64,000 nt of DNA from Manduca sexta (GCF_014839805.1 NC_051119.1:7247245-7311244); one strand, 5' to 3'. Shown: positions 12,901-21,650, counted from the first letter of the stretch. Made by a program: numbers and translations. Notes: generated by a model not told the origin, from the letters alone.

Positions 12901-15900
12901 CTGTCTGTGGTTCGTTCCAACAATAAAAATGTGCATTTGTTATAGCAGAATTCTTACTTTAGTCCGTAAATAATAACCTAAATCTAATAAGTAGTTTGAG
13001 AATAGTTGGTTTCAAGGATCAAAATAATAAATTTCATTCCCAGTATTAGGCGCAGGTTGAGGATATAATGTTGCACACAATACAATATTTTTATTTAATC
13101 CATGTTTAATTAAAATATTTCTTTAGTAGTAGCCAGTTGGATACGGCAGCCTAATAAAGTAAGACCTGAAGTATCTTGGATAGACTATATTTTGTGAATA
13201 TAATAAATCTGATATTAGTAATTATTTTCAAGTAATTCCTTTTACTAGTGGAATTGGTTTATTTCAAAAATTTTATTCCTCTTAAGTATTAATTATTGTT
13301 AGTCACATTATATTTACTTTGTGAATGTTGTGTACACCTGTAAGTGGCATGCATATTAGCCAATTGTCAACATGCAATATTTTTTGTAGCCGAGCGGCGA
13401 TAGCCTAGTTGGGTGTGGAACGGACTGCCAAGACGAATGTCCGCAGGCTCAAATCCCAAGGGCACAAACCTCTGACTTTACTAAAATTATGTGTGTATTC
13501 TTTGTGAATTTATCGTTCCCTTTAACGGTGAAGGAAAACATCGTGTGGAAACCTGCACATCTGAGAAGTTCTCTATAGGAATTTCGAAGGTGTGTGAAGT
13601 CTACTAATCCGCACTACAGCGTGGTGGACTAAGGCCTAATCTCTCTCAGTAGTAGAGGAGGCCCGTGCTCAGCAGTGGGCAAGTATATTAAACAGGGCTG
13701 ATATTATTTATTATTATAATGTTTTTTTAGATTTAAGGAAATGTATGCTGTTGGTGTACCTTATTAAATAAATAAATAAAGAAATGAACCATGTTGTCCA
13801 GCCTGCGCGAGTTCATGCGCTGCGAGTCGGAGCGCAGCTTCGCGTCGCAGTCGCTGTCGCGCGCGCGCTCGCGGGCCCCGGCGCGCGCCGACTCGCGCCC
13901 GCAGCACCGCGCGCTCGCGCACTCCTTCCGCTACATGCGCAACAAGCCCACCATCATCGCCTTCAAGGCGCCCTGCGGCGACGACAGGAGGAGCTCGGGC
14001 GACAGCATACTGGCTGCTGGTAACATTCGTAATCTTTTTTATCTTACTCTTATTAATATCATAGTTGGAAATGTTTGTATGTGTTAGAAGTGAGCGCAAA
14101 AACCGCTAAACGGATTTAGATAAAATTTGGTACACAGATAGACCATGTGCTGGATAATACAAGCTGCTTTTTATCCCGTTATTTTTTTTAGTAGATGGCG
14201 CTGGCGGCCTTCAAATGGCGCCATTAGGCATTACATTGTTGTGTTCATTAACTTTGAATATTATTTCAATGAACTCGATAATAGTTTGACAATAAAAAAA
14301 TCGCTGCGTTGCGCTCCGTCATATATGTGCTGGCCCTAAGAGATTGGAAAACTCTTGAAATGAAAAAAGAAAAATATTTGTTTCGTTCAACATATAGAAA
14401 ATACATAAGGGAAAGGTTGGGGCCTCCCAGTAGACGTAGGAAATAGCTGTGTCAGGACATCTCGCTCTCACATAACAGCGGTATACAATACTAATTATGC
14501 TGACAGAATAAAAAAGGCACCGTTACAATAATATTATTGAAAGTTATTTATGTGTATGAATGTGTGTGAACTCTTAAATGACACTAAATATTTTTGATGA
14601 GTATAAGTTCATAACCGCCTACCAGCACTAGACTAGCGTGTTGGACTAAGGCCTAAATCCTCAGTAGTAGACATGAACCGTGCCCAGCAGTGAGACAGTA
14701 TATAATACAGGGCTGAAATTATTATAACACGAAAAATAAAAATATACACAAAAAATATATCATGCTACTCATGACGATGGCAGATACAACTTCCTATAAT
14801 TTCCTCTACAGCTAGAAGAAGATTGTCAAAAAGCATATCACCTGACAGAGATGTGGAGGCAGAAAGACCTACAGTGAACGTCATCAGTCCGTCCGAATCA
14901 TCCACTTGCGACAGCTCGTTATCCAACTATCCCATCGGGAAACCACTGGAGGTGAGTAAAAAGAAAGAAGGCAAAATTAGGTCCATAACAGAGTCAATAA
15001 TAATTTGGTGTCATTGTTCTACTTCATAAATTATTTCCATACATGGGCAAAACATTAAGATTAATCTGTAAAGTGATCTCCAACGCAGCGACGTATCTTT
15101 TGAATAAATTAAAATAAAATAAAATAAAACAATTCTCTCACTCTCCGTTACTACCCTTTGAAGGGCAAATTATATGGCGCTAACTACATCCAGTATTTCT
15201 TGGCATGTCACTAAACCAAAAAGGCGATAGAAACAAACTCGACGTGGCTGAAACTACTCACTGAGAGGCAAATTATATGGCGCGAACTGCAGTTGGCTGC
15301 AGTCAGTATTTGTTGGCATGTCACTAAACCAAAGAGATGATGGCAACAAACTCGACGTCTACAAACCTTTTCGCAGGTGTTCGTGGACGGTCCATACGGC
15401 GCAGCGTCGTCCCGCATCTGGAGCGCGCAGCACGCGGCGCTGGTGGCGGCGGGCATCGGCGTGACGCCGTTCGCGTCGATCCTGCAGGCGGCCGCGCAGC
15501 GACACCGCGCCGCGCGCCTCACCTGCCCCGCCTGCGCGCACGCCTTCAGCGCCCCCGCCGTGCACTCGCGACACACGCTCAACAAGGTACGGCTCCTATG
15601 CTACACCCCTAACCAACGAAGATCCGTATAATTTCAATCAGGGCATAGGTTAAGGAATACAATCTTGTCTTAATGTAATTTAGTGCTTAAGTATTCTTTA
15701 TAATTATTGGGTGCTGCCTTTCGTTAAATAATAAATAAAAAGATCACTCAACTAATCACGTCTAAAGTCATAGCACACATATCAACTCGGCTCGGAGAAG
15801 CTCACGCGGTGCGGTGCGTGGTCAACTTACAGTTCCCGAGGTTACGGCTCGTCGTCCACGCGATAACGCCTCTCAATCCTCTGGAGCCAACCATGTCCAC

Positions 15901-17517
15901 CAGTGGTCGGTGAGCCGTAGCCGAGTCGACGTACCGGAGCTGCTGATTCGCATTGGTGACGTGCTTATGTTAGGTTGACGCATGTTTGACGGCGAGGCGA
16001 AAGGTGATACGGTGACTATCCCCTTCCGAGTTGATATGTGTGCTATATTCTTAAACTGTATTCAAGTATCAGTGTATGAAAACTTCTATAGGTACACGAC
16101 TATAGTCCTATTATCTTAAGACAAATAAACGCAAGCAAAATGATTCGACGTCATATCAATAGATTGTTACAAAGATGTAGTTTCGCTCTTTGAAATCAGG
16201 ATATTCATTATCCTGTAGAAAATAATGATGCTATGGTAATTATTTCGTATATAAATCAGTAAGCAAAATTATGCTATGTTAATTACTGCTGTATTTGGAT
16301 CAGTTTGTATTACATTAACATACTTTCCCTTAGGTGGACTTCTTCTGGATAAACCGTGAGCAGCGGTCGTTCGAGTGGTTCGTGTCCCTCCTCTCCCAGC
16401 TGGAGATGGAGCAGGCGGAGCTGGACGGGCAGGACCGTTTCTTGGACATGCACATGTACATCACCAGTGCGTTGCAGAAGTCCGATATGAAGGCGGTCGG
16501 GTTGCAGCTCGCCTTGGATCTGTTGCATGAAAAGGTTTGGGTTAATGATTAGATTAAGATCTTTTATTTCCTCATAAGAATTAGATCATGGTTAACTACG
16601 AGCGTACAGAATTTAAAAGAGTAATACAATAAATTAAGATTATGCATATAAAGACTAAGTGGGTAAACTAAAAATTTTTCGAAGGCAAAGTGTCGATGTT
16701 AAATAGTAACCGGCTTCCACACATATACAGTAATATTAATGTTTGGCTTAATATAGTATCAACGTGTCATGATATCCATATGATATTATTTAACACGATA
16801 CAATATGTATATTGTTATGAGAGATTGGAGCACGTTCTGTGCACTGTTTCATATCTTTGATGAGCATAAGCCGATAACCGCCAACTAGAACTAGCCCTAG
16901 GCCAGTGCGGTGGACTAAGGTCCAAACCTTTAAGTAGTTAAATGATAATTATTTTACTTTATTCCAGCATATTGTGGTGTTGATAGATCCTTACATTACA
17001 TTATTCTAGCTGACGTGATATCTTACTTCCAGATCAAAGCCTGGAGATATTGTTAAAAACCAATATTATCATAACTACATAAATGATGCAAAAGTTTTGA
17101 GAATTACTGGGAGTCATATTTCCATGAATTCTTAGTTATTATTGACTGACACGGCTTAATAAAGTTTAACCCTGAAACCATTAAGGATGCTGCAATAGTT
17201 TTGGGAGTTTATGATACTAATGAAGTCATATATGAAGGAACTCCTAGTCCTTGTTGACTAACATAAATAAATTTTAGATCCGAAATACAAGACAACATTG
17301 ACGAATAATCCCATTACAGGAAAAACGCGACCTCATAACAGGTTTGAAGACGCGCACGAACGCCGGCCGACCAAACTGGGACAAAGTGTTCAAGCAACTC
17401 CAAGAACAGAACAAGGGGAAGGTCACGGTATTCTACTGTGGACCTCCACAACTAGCAAGGATTCTGCGAGTTAAGTGCGATCAGTTCGGATTTAATTTTA
17501 GGAAGGAAGTGTTCTAG
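3867..17517 (+). CDS. Nox5: NADPH oxidase 5 (calcium-activated Nox), 19 recognised exons, 5' end missing
   Basis: This gene encodes a membrane flavocytochrome that passes electrons from NADPH through FAD and two haems to oxygen, making superoxide when calcium binds its EF-hands. Exons: 3867-3961, 4281-4392, 5262-5359, 5677-5797, 6248-6398, 6751-6961, 7530-7757, 8095-8283, 8934-9127, 9390-9526, 9959-10143, 10858-10987, 11647-11813, 12666-12789, 13802-14019, 14812-14951, 15377-15586, 16334-16534, 17320-17517. All junctions are GT-AG and phase-compatible, giving about 1035 residues. Order: EF-hands (about 1-260), membrane haem domain (about 280-510), FAD domain with HPFTISS (about 512-580), a long basic insertion (about 590-830), and the NADPH domain with GIGVTPF (about 833-1034). 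Exon order and motifs match the Nox5 family closely. The first recognised exon starts mid-protein, so the ATG is upstream and unidentified. Exon 7 contains one extra base. Confidence 0.93.
4281..4392 (+). CDS. Nox5: Nox5 exon 2: helix region between EF-1 and EF-2
   Basis: Encodes EEKQLDFVEQVESVAYVLCG and the following LDNFRSILQNKV. TTACAG acceptor and GTGAGT donor; phase fits exons 1 and 3. Confidence 0.85.
4393..5261. other. Nox5 intron 2
   Basis: AT-rich intron with no exon or recognised repeat of note. Confidence 0.6.
5262..5359 (+). CDS. Nox5: Nox5 exon 3: canonical EF-hand 2
   Basis: The loop DTDGDGFATAEE (about residues 79-90 of the visible protein) has acidic ligands at 1, 3, 5 and 12 and glycine at 6, so it should bind calcium. 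Confidence 0.88.
5677..5797 (+). CDS. Nox5: Nox5 exon 4: EF-hand linker
   Basis: Encodes PRVGFDKQSVDRLEQLFRET and a following segment ending IVVSKN. TCTAG acceptor; GTGAGT donor; phase continuous with exons 3 and 5. Confidence 0.85.
6248..6398 (+). CDS. Nox5: Nox5 exon 5: EF-hand 3 and start of the next loop
   Basis: Loop DEDDSGAISLQE is canonical. The exon ends inside a second loop (DLDG) that is completed by exon 6 as DLDGDGLIQHRE, also canonical. Confidence 0.9.
6751..6961 (+). CDS. Nox5: Nox5 exon 6: completes one EF-hand, then a degenerate last EF-hand
   Basis: After GDGLIQHRE comes a second loop, DTERRGEITYDA, aligned without gaps to the last human Nox5 EF-hand. It has Arg at position 5 and Ala at position 12, so calcium binding there looks impaired. 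Ends GGLLENLSI before the membrane domain. Confidence 0.9.
7530..7757 (+). CDS. Nox5: Nox5 exon 7: first transmembrane segment, with a 1-base frame break
   Basis: Encodes a basic linker and the helix VFLAYLAVFSLVNIGLF. After GLF the frame runs into TAA at 7726-7728, but shifting by one base restores SRCYEYRNSNGFVILARACG, the conserved Nox continuation that joins exon 8 in phase. The exon is 228 nt where 227 would keep the frame, so one base is extra at about 7691-7696. Confidence 0.85.
8095..8283 (+). CDS. Nox5: Nox5 exon 8: transmembrane haem-ligand histidines
   Basis: Encodes QCLNFNCAWVLVLMLRY, then LDHHIYLHKITG and VYSFVHTVMH. Two histidines 14 residues apart in this helix are the expected haem ligands of the ferric-reductase-like domain. 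Confidence 0.92.
8531..8860 (-). mobile_element. tRNA-derived SINE, reverse orientation
   Basis: Nearly full-length copy in intron 8. It starts with the 'cagccctgtatt'-type 3' end and finishes at 'caactaggcatcgccgc', the complement of box A. Shares all segments with the copy at 13389. Confidence 0.85.
8934..9127 (+). CDS. Nox5: Nox5 exon 9: extracellular loop and next transmembrane helix
   Basis: Encodes WTLYEWLLTERPGLFGLVHG, then a Leu/Ala-rich helix ending LLCSQPCVRRGGSFE. The exon is conspicuously GC-rich against AT-rich flanks. GCTTCGAG/GTATTA donor. Confidence 0.9.
9148..9345 (+). repeat. LINE-like 3' tail (RTE type)
   Basis: Contains GGTAGGTCTCTCA, TGGGTAGGTACCACC, TTCTGCCGCCAAG and GGATGGCGAGCG, matching copies at 47067 and 59087. 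Such tails end RTE-like LINEs in Lepidoptera. Truncated here. Confidence 0.65.
9390..9526 (+). CDS. Nox5: Nox5 exon 10: second haem-ligand helix
   Basis: Encodes VFYWTHLLYVPFWLLLIFHG followed by PNFWKWFVLPG. The two His lie 13 residues apart, the second haem-ligand pair. It is nearly identical to the human Nox5 helix as I recall it. Confidence 0.93.
9527..9958. other. Nox5 intron 10
   Basis: No exon seen. A short fragment around 9690-9735 resembles the edge of repeat A. Confidence 0.5.
9959..10143 (+). CDS. Nox5: Nox5 exon 11: FAD-binding domain
   Basis: Contains SRVTHLVIKRPNHFEF, GDYVFLNIP and EWHPFTISSAPEQE; HPFTISS is the FAD-binding signature of the NADPH oxidase/ferric reductase family. 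Confidence 0.94.
10255..10495 (-). repeat. Dispersed repeat A, reverse orientation
   Basis: Reverse-complement copy in intron 11, running from 'ggatagcgaccaccgtac' to 'aaggtgcggtggggtcac'. Confidence 0.8.
10858..10987 (+). CDS. Nox5: Nox5 exon 12: end of FAD domain, start of insertion
   Basis: Encodes DYLWIHVRAVGEWTSRLYEY, matching the family, and then Gln-rich sequence that leaves the conserved alignment. Confidence 0.88.
10988..11646. other. Nox5 intron 12
   Basis: AT-rich. The segments at about 11050-11130 and 11185-11265 look like a diverged tandem duplication ('gataattc.tattcc.tgtttat.aaggttttt'). The 118-codon ORF at 11260 has no recognisable content. Confidence 0.45.
11647..11813 (+). 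CDS. Nox5: Nox5 exon 13: basic/Ser-rich insertion
   Basis: Encodes RTLSSLSAKLKRRSSGNSAK and KRSVDFSPTSYTNE, then an acidic run. RRSS resembles a basophilic-kinase site. Phase fits exons 12 and 14; no recognised fold. Confidence 0.82.
11814..12665. other. Nox5 intron 13
   Basis: AT-rich with no recognised gene or repeat. Confidence 0.5.
12666..12789 (+). CDS. Nox5: Nox5 exon 14: insertion continued
   Basis: Encodes SSPISCKNLNPGLLAPQRHL, then KSVSMPDVQKNIKKRQRIL. TTCCAG acceptor and GTGAGT donor. No conserved domain is recognised. Confidence 0.8.
13389..13715 (+). mobile_element. tRNA-derived SINE, full-length copy
   Basis: Box A TAGCCTAGTTGG and a box B variant GGCTCAAATCC form a pol III promoter. 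The body contains 'aacggtgaaggaaaacatcg' and the 3' end reads 'gcagtgggcaagtatatt' then 'acagggctgatattatt'. Lies in intron 14. Confidence 0.9.
13802..14019 (+). CDS. Nox5: Nox5 exon 15: GC-rich Ser/Arg/Ala insertion
   Basis: Acceptor at TTGTCCAG/C gives a phase-compatible exon reading LREFMRCESERSFASQSLSR, an Arg/Ala-rich stretch, then FRYMRNKPTIIAFKAP. The extreme GC content creates long but spurious ORFs on both strands. The acceptor is inferred from phase and reading frame. Confidence 0.78.
14095..14345 (+). repeat. Dispersed 3'-tail repeat
   Basis: Begins 'gcgcaaaaaccgctaaacgg' and 'ataaaatttggtacacaga', a widespread lepidopteran repeat motif. No intact ORF. Confidence 0.55.
14620..14722 (+). 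repeat. 3' fragment of the tRNA-derived SINE
   Basis: Only the 'ggactaaggcctaaatcctc' to 'tataatacagggctgaaatt' end remains. Confidence 0.75.
14812..14951 (+). CDS. Nox5: Nox5 exon 16: end of the insertion
   Basis: Encodes ARRRLSKSISPDRDVEAERP and then a Ser-rich segment ending YPIGKPLE. RRRLSKSIS is a strong candidate phosphorylation or calmodulin-type basic site. It joins exon 17 in phase 0. Confidence 0.83.
15164..15365. repeat. Tandem duplication of about 104 bp before Nox5 exon 17
   Basis: GGCAAATTATATGGCGC starts at 15164 and again at 15268. Both units continue with 'ggcatgtcactaaaccaaa' and 'caaactcgacgt'. The second unit ends about 11 bp before the exon 17 acceptor. Confidence 0.85.
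15377..15586 (+). CDS. Nox5: Nox5 exon 17: NADPH-binding domain
   Basis: Encodes VFVDGPYGAASSRIW, AGIGVTPFASILQ and TCPACAHAFSAP. GPYG and GIGVTPF are nucleotide-binding signatures, and the Cys pair is characteristic of Nox5. Strongly GC-rich. Confidence 0.94.
15771..16045. mobile_element. GC-rich MITE with perfect 20-bp terminal inverted repeats
   Basis: TAGCACACATATCAACTCGG at 15771-15790 is exactly inverted at 16026-16045. The outer TA could be a Tc1/mariner-type target duplication. The 275-bp element is GC-rich compared with the intron and has no ORF. Confidence 0.85.
16334..16534 (+). CDS. Nox5: Nox5 exon 18: NADPH domain
   Basis: Encodes VDFFWINREQRSFEWFVSLL, LEMEQAELDGQDRFLDMHMY and MKAVGLQLALDLLHEK, aligning closely with other Nox5 proteins. 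Confidence 0.95.
16535..17319. other. Nox5 intron 18
   Basis: AT-rich intron with a SINE 3' fragment at about 16850-16935 ('gtgcggtggactaagg'). Confidence 0.55.
17320..17517 (+). CDS. Nox5: Nox5 exon 19: C-terminus and stop
   Basis: Encodes LITGLKTRTNAGRPNWDKVF, then KVTVFYCGPPQLARIL and a terminal FNFRKEVF followed by TAG. CGPP is the last NADPH-binding motif, and a terminal aromatic residue is typical of Nox proteins. Confidence 0.95.
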   Translation, partial: EKRDLITGLKTRTNAGRPNWDKVFKQLQEQNKGKVTVFYCGPPQLARILRVKCDQFGFNFRKEVF

Positions 17518-19527
17518 ATCATTCTATTGTCTACTGCTGGGCTTGAGCATTCATGTCTAAAGCTGCTGGGTTTATTTGCTGTGTGGCTTTAATTGTAAGA
17601 TTTACATCTAAAATTAAATTGATATAGGTTTTATTAAATTTAATTCGCAAATGAATAATATTGATATGTTTGAAAATGGGCTTTATTACATTAACTGGAC
17701 TATTAATTACTATAAATATGACTAAAATAAATGCTATTCAATTCCGAAACGTACGCTTTAGTCAGTGATATAGTCCTTAATTTATTTTTTGAACGAGATT
17801 TCTATATACTTCTTCACAAGAGCACCAGCAGTGAGACAATATTGTACATAAACATGGGTTCGTAGACTTCTCAGGCCACAAAGATAGTCGTCCTAGATGT
17901 ATTTTTGCCTTAAATAAGAACTGCTAAATATACCGTTGCCATGAATGAATCTTGTTGCTCACAATTTTTTATTTTTAATAATTAGCCTAAAAGGCAAAGG
18001 AAAGTTGAAGTACAACTATGAAGTTTGAAAAAATATTTTTAATAAATACTTTAAGATGGATGGCCAGAAAAAAATGTGTACATTTTTATAGTTTGTAACT
18101 TTTTTTGGTTGTTTACCTTAGAAGTTTGTGCTATAAAAGTTGTGTTGACTATTCCGTACTATATTTCTTCTTTCTATAGATCATAGAGTTTTTACGTTGA
18201 CAAACCATAATTTAATTCAATATGGCTGACATTTATAGTTCCAATTTCAAAGTATTATTCAAGCTTTGCTCAGATTTCATTTCATGATGAAATTAATTGG
18301 TTCCTTTTTTAAATGTTTTATTTTTTTATTTTTGTTTTTAAGCCAGCTTCTTTTACTTTTTTCTACCTAACAGTCTACCTTCCTTTTCAATCTTCGCGAA
18401 GCTTCTTGTTGACATTTTAATTTATTTATTATGGCGATCATATTTCTAGTAAATATAAAGTGCCTAATTTAAATTATTTGTATATAATTAATTGTAATTT
18501 TTAAATGAGTTTCGTATATATACCAGTGCTAAAGACAAACTATTTTCTGACATTTATTTTAATTATCTAAGATTTGGAACTCTTGCTTTCCTCAAATATC
18601 TGACCCTAAATTAGACAAACAGGGTCTATAGTAGTCAAGTAAACGGTTAAAAAGAAGAAGTGAATATTCGAGTCCAAGAGGACATTGTGGCTTCCGTTAA
18701 AGCGACCCAGTAATGAAATATATTATCTAGACAGGTGATACTTTCAGTCATTTTATGTTTATATTATACCAATATCTACGTTAGAGTATGAATAAAGTAT
18801 ACAAAGTAGGTGCGCCTGACGGTGCTTTGAACTAAATGGTCCACCCATTTAACATTATAAATTTAGTAAATGCTTTTTACTCGTTTGAAAAAGTGAATAC
18901 TAACGTATTTCAGTGATGAGCCAATACTAACCTATAAGCAAGACTTCCAAATTTTGGTTTACAATTCAAAACCTAGCGAACGAAAAAAAATGTTTGTAAA
19001 AGTAAATATCGAGTAAAGGATAATTAAAATGTGAGTTTAGTTCTTCACATTTCATTTCCTTCCTTCAGGTCTTCACATCATCATAATATTTTTTCATGAA
19101 GGCAGATATGACATTTCTATACAATTGTTAAAATGCATGACAGTTACCGTAAGTTATCGTTTTGTATGTATTGTTTGTAATAAATATTTGTTATAACAAG
19201 TGTTTTATTATGATTTTTTGTGTACAATGAAAGACGAGACGAGCAAGTCGCTCGCCTTATCAAGCACAAGTAAAGGCGATGATATGAGCAAAATGAAGCG
19301 CTAATTATATTTTTAGACGCTGTTCAAAATTTATAAAGCATACAGCAAAATAACTAAATATTATATTTCTACAATGTGTTATATTCACTTTGGTTGTTTA
19401 CATTTTTTTATAATGTCGATATTGTATCAATAAAAAAAATAGAGGAGATTCATAAAAGAATAACGGTCACTGACACGGGCCAGCAGTCCAGTAACAAGGA
19501 CATAATATTAAAAATAATAATAATGTA
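17518..19527. other. Nox5 3' UTR and intergenic DNA
   Basis: AT-rich with several AATAAA hexamers and no further ORF. The AATAAA near 19180 is followed by a GT/T-rich stretch, so a long 3' UTR is possible. Confidence 0.45.
17726..17731 (+). terminator. First AATAAA downstream of Nox5
   Basis: AATAAA lies 209 bp after the stop codon. Further AATAAA copies occur around 18040, 18790 and 19180, so the true cleavage site cannot be chosen from sequence alone. Confidence 0.35.
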
Positions 19528-19862
19528 TTAAGGTTATAGCTTAAGGTCCATTTTTCATACATTTTGTTTCACCTTTAATCTGGGTAACTAAACAAGTATT
19601 GACAAGTAAAGAATTTAAATTCACGTCTAGTTAGTGATTAGTTCTCGCAGTTGAAAGAAAAACGTAAAAATTTAATACGACGAAATTTTAAAGGCCGAAA
19701 TATCCATGCATATTAATTATTTTTACGTTTTTCTTTCAATTGCGAGAACTAATCACTAACTAGACGTGAATTTAAATTCTTTACTTGTCAATACTTGTTT
19801 AGTTACCCAGATTAAAGGTGAAACAAAATGTATGAAAAATGGACCTTAAGCTATAACCTTAA
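19528..19862. mobile_element. Foldback element with 144-bp near-perfect inverted arms
   Basis: The left arm 19528-19671 and right arm 19719-19862 are reverse complements, with one mismatch seen, separated by 47 bp. The ends read TTAAGGTTATAGCTTAAGG. No ORF; a non-autonomous foldback or MITE. Confidence 0.92.
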
Positions 19863-19868
19863 AGCAAT

Positions 19869-20071
19869 TATAACGCGCCGCTATCCTAGCCGATGACATC
19901 GGGCATTTCCGGAAGTATTCGGCTGCGCGGTCTGGCTGGCAGAAGAGAAAATATGTCACGCGGCGACTATTCTATTATTCTCTCTGGTTGGACGTTGTCC
20001 AAAAATGTCTAAAATTGTATTCTGTAATTATGTTGCTAATATAATGTTTACTGTAAAAAGAGCGATTAACA
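19869..20071 (+). mobile_element. Solo LTR of a TRIM-like family
   Basis: This 203-bp unit is about 90% identical by eye to the LTRs at 32387 and 33364, and ends ..ATTAACA. CAAT flanks both sides (19865-19868 and 20072-20075) as a 4-bp target duplication, which is what LTR-LTR recombination would leave. Confidence 0.75.
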
Positions 20072-20149
20072 CAATGTAATATATTTTTAGTATTTATTTA
20101 TATTATTAGTTCTCGTACTAAAAACACGCAAGCTGTGTTCACTTCTTTT

Positions 20150-20395
20150 TGTATGTTTATAAATAGCTTTTGTCCGCGGTGCCGCCCGTGTGAAAAAGAT
20201 TTTCCAGGATAAAAGTCTTGCTTTAAATTTTCCTATATAAATAATAGCACTTAGAACAATATATCAGCAAAAGGTAGCTACATTCCATAGCTTTCTATTA
20301 GTGAAAGAATTTTTGAAATCCGTTGAGTAGTTACAGAGATTAGTCAATACAAACAAACATACAAACTTTTCCTCTATAATATTAATAATAATTTG
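20150..20395 (+). repeat. Dispersed 3'-tail repeat
   Basis: Contains 'ccaggataaaagtcttgc', 'tgaaatccgttgagtagtta' and 'caaacaaacatacaaacttt', followed by an AT-rich 'tataatattaataat' end: the common lepidopteran repeat tail. Confidence 0.65.
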
Positions 20396-20619
20396 ACTAA
20401 CTCACGGATAAAACTAACCAACAGGAAAAATGATATATACACGAGAACACATTATTACAATTAAATAAAAATGCACGTCAAAAATAATTCCTAACTAAAA
20501 CTGATATAAAAACGATCAATAATTTCATACATAAAACTCACTAAAAATAGAGTATTATCAAAAAAACATATCTGCACATTTGATATCGCAAAAATTAGCG
20601 GAAGCGTCACCAATGGCCT

Positions 20620-21170
20620 CGCCTCAAGGTTCAGTTGAAGGTCCAAGAGCGGCCTCGCTGTAACCTCGTCTGAGGTCACGCGACCTTCAAGCAAGGACGT
20701 GTCCTTTGAATTCAATGTCGGCAGTTTTAGCAAGGTTTTTGGTAAATTTCAAATAAATCAATAATTTCAAGGAAAGAATTTTTGCTTGATTTTTTAATAG
20801 ATCAATTTATTAGGATTAAAATTTTCAGTGACCTTAATTGAAGGTTAAGACCTTGATGAGTCAAGGTCAAATTTTTCAGCAATAATAAATAAATATTTAC
20901 GTAAGTGGTGTTTCAAACAATAATTTATTTATATACTGCGTAGTCAATAAATTGATTAAATTGTAATAATCTTTATTCCGTCATTGACCTTGGTTCGAGG
21001 TCATAATTTGCAAATTGCAAAAATCGTCATAACTACGCTGTGACGCAACTTAATAATGACATCCAAAGCAATTAAATGAATAACCATGTGCGTAAATTTT
21101 TTGTGATACTAAAGCGACCTACCTCAAGTAGGTACTATAAATGAACTTGACCTTCAATCAAGGTCAATTT
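20620..21170. promoter_or_regulatory. Cluster of AAGGTCA-type nuclear-receptor half-sites
   Basis: TCAAGGTCA at 20861-20869, its complement-type TTGACCTTGG at 20984-20993, and a paired inverted arrangement at 21147-21167 (TTGACCTT, then TCAAGGTCAA). Weaker half-sites lie at 20623, 20638, 20673, 20681, 20829, 20840, 20849 and 20998. YCAAGGYCA is the monomer site of FTZ-F1/ERR-type receptors. It could be an enhancer or simply repeat-derived. Confidence 0.4.
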
Positions 21171-21442
21171 ACTAACGTTATCATTATTTCAAATACTGAC
21201 ATCTAGCGGCAAAATTTAGTAACATTTTATAAGCATTGTTATAACGCTAAGTTTCTTTCTACTTATACAAATGTTTCAAACTGCATTGGTTAGATGGCGC
21301 TAAATACAGTTTGAATATAGAAAAAAATCTATACATATTAAAAGCTGTATTTACATTAACTAATGCTAGCCATTTTATACCCACCTACTAATATTATAAT
21401 TTAATCATCAACTAATGGAAAATTATTTGTCGTTCATAAGGT

Positions 21443-21650
21443 GTTTTTTTGGGTATCGGTCCCCGCAGTCAGCAGCCGAAAGCTACGGGAAATGGGATAC
21501 TGGAATTCCCCGGCTTACCGACTGCAGGGTCCTGAAGGAAAGTGTGGAGGAATGTGAACTCTCTTACGATGGGAGGAGGGGAGAAGGCCAAGAAATGTTC
21601 GCGAGCTCTCACAGGCCTTAATGTGAATTGTTTACCATGAAGTAAACAAT
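21443..21650 (+). repeat. Dispersed repeat C
   Basis: Contains CGCAGTC, CTACGGGAAATGGGATACTGG and 'gatgggaggaggggagaagg', ending in 'aagtaaac'. Matched by 34760-34985 (same orientation) and 22358-22600 (opposite). It explains the 68-codon ORF here. Confidence 0.65.

Noticed and set aside
15211..15585. Antisense ORF of 124 codons over Nox5 exon 17
   Set aside because: Explained by GC-rich codons of the sense exon, which has unmistakable NADPH-binding motifs.
21415..21621. 68-codon ORF with GC-rich codons
   Set aside because: It is part of dispersed repeat C, which recurs in both orientations.
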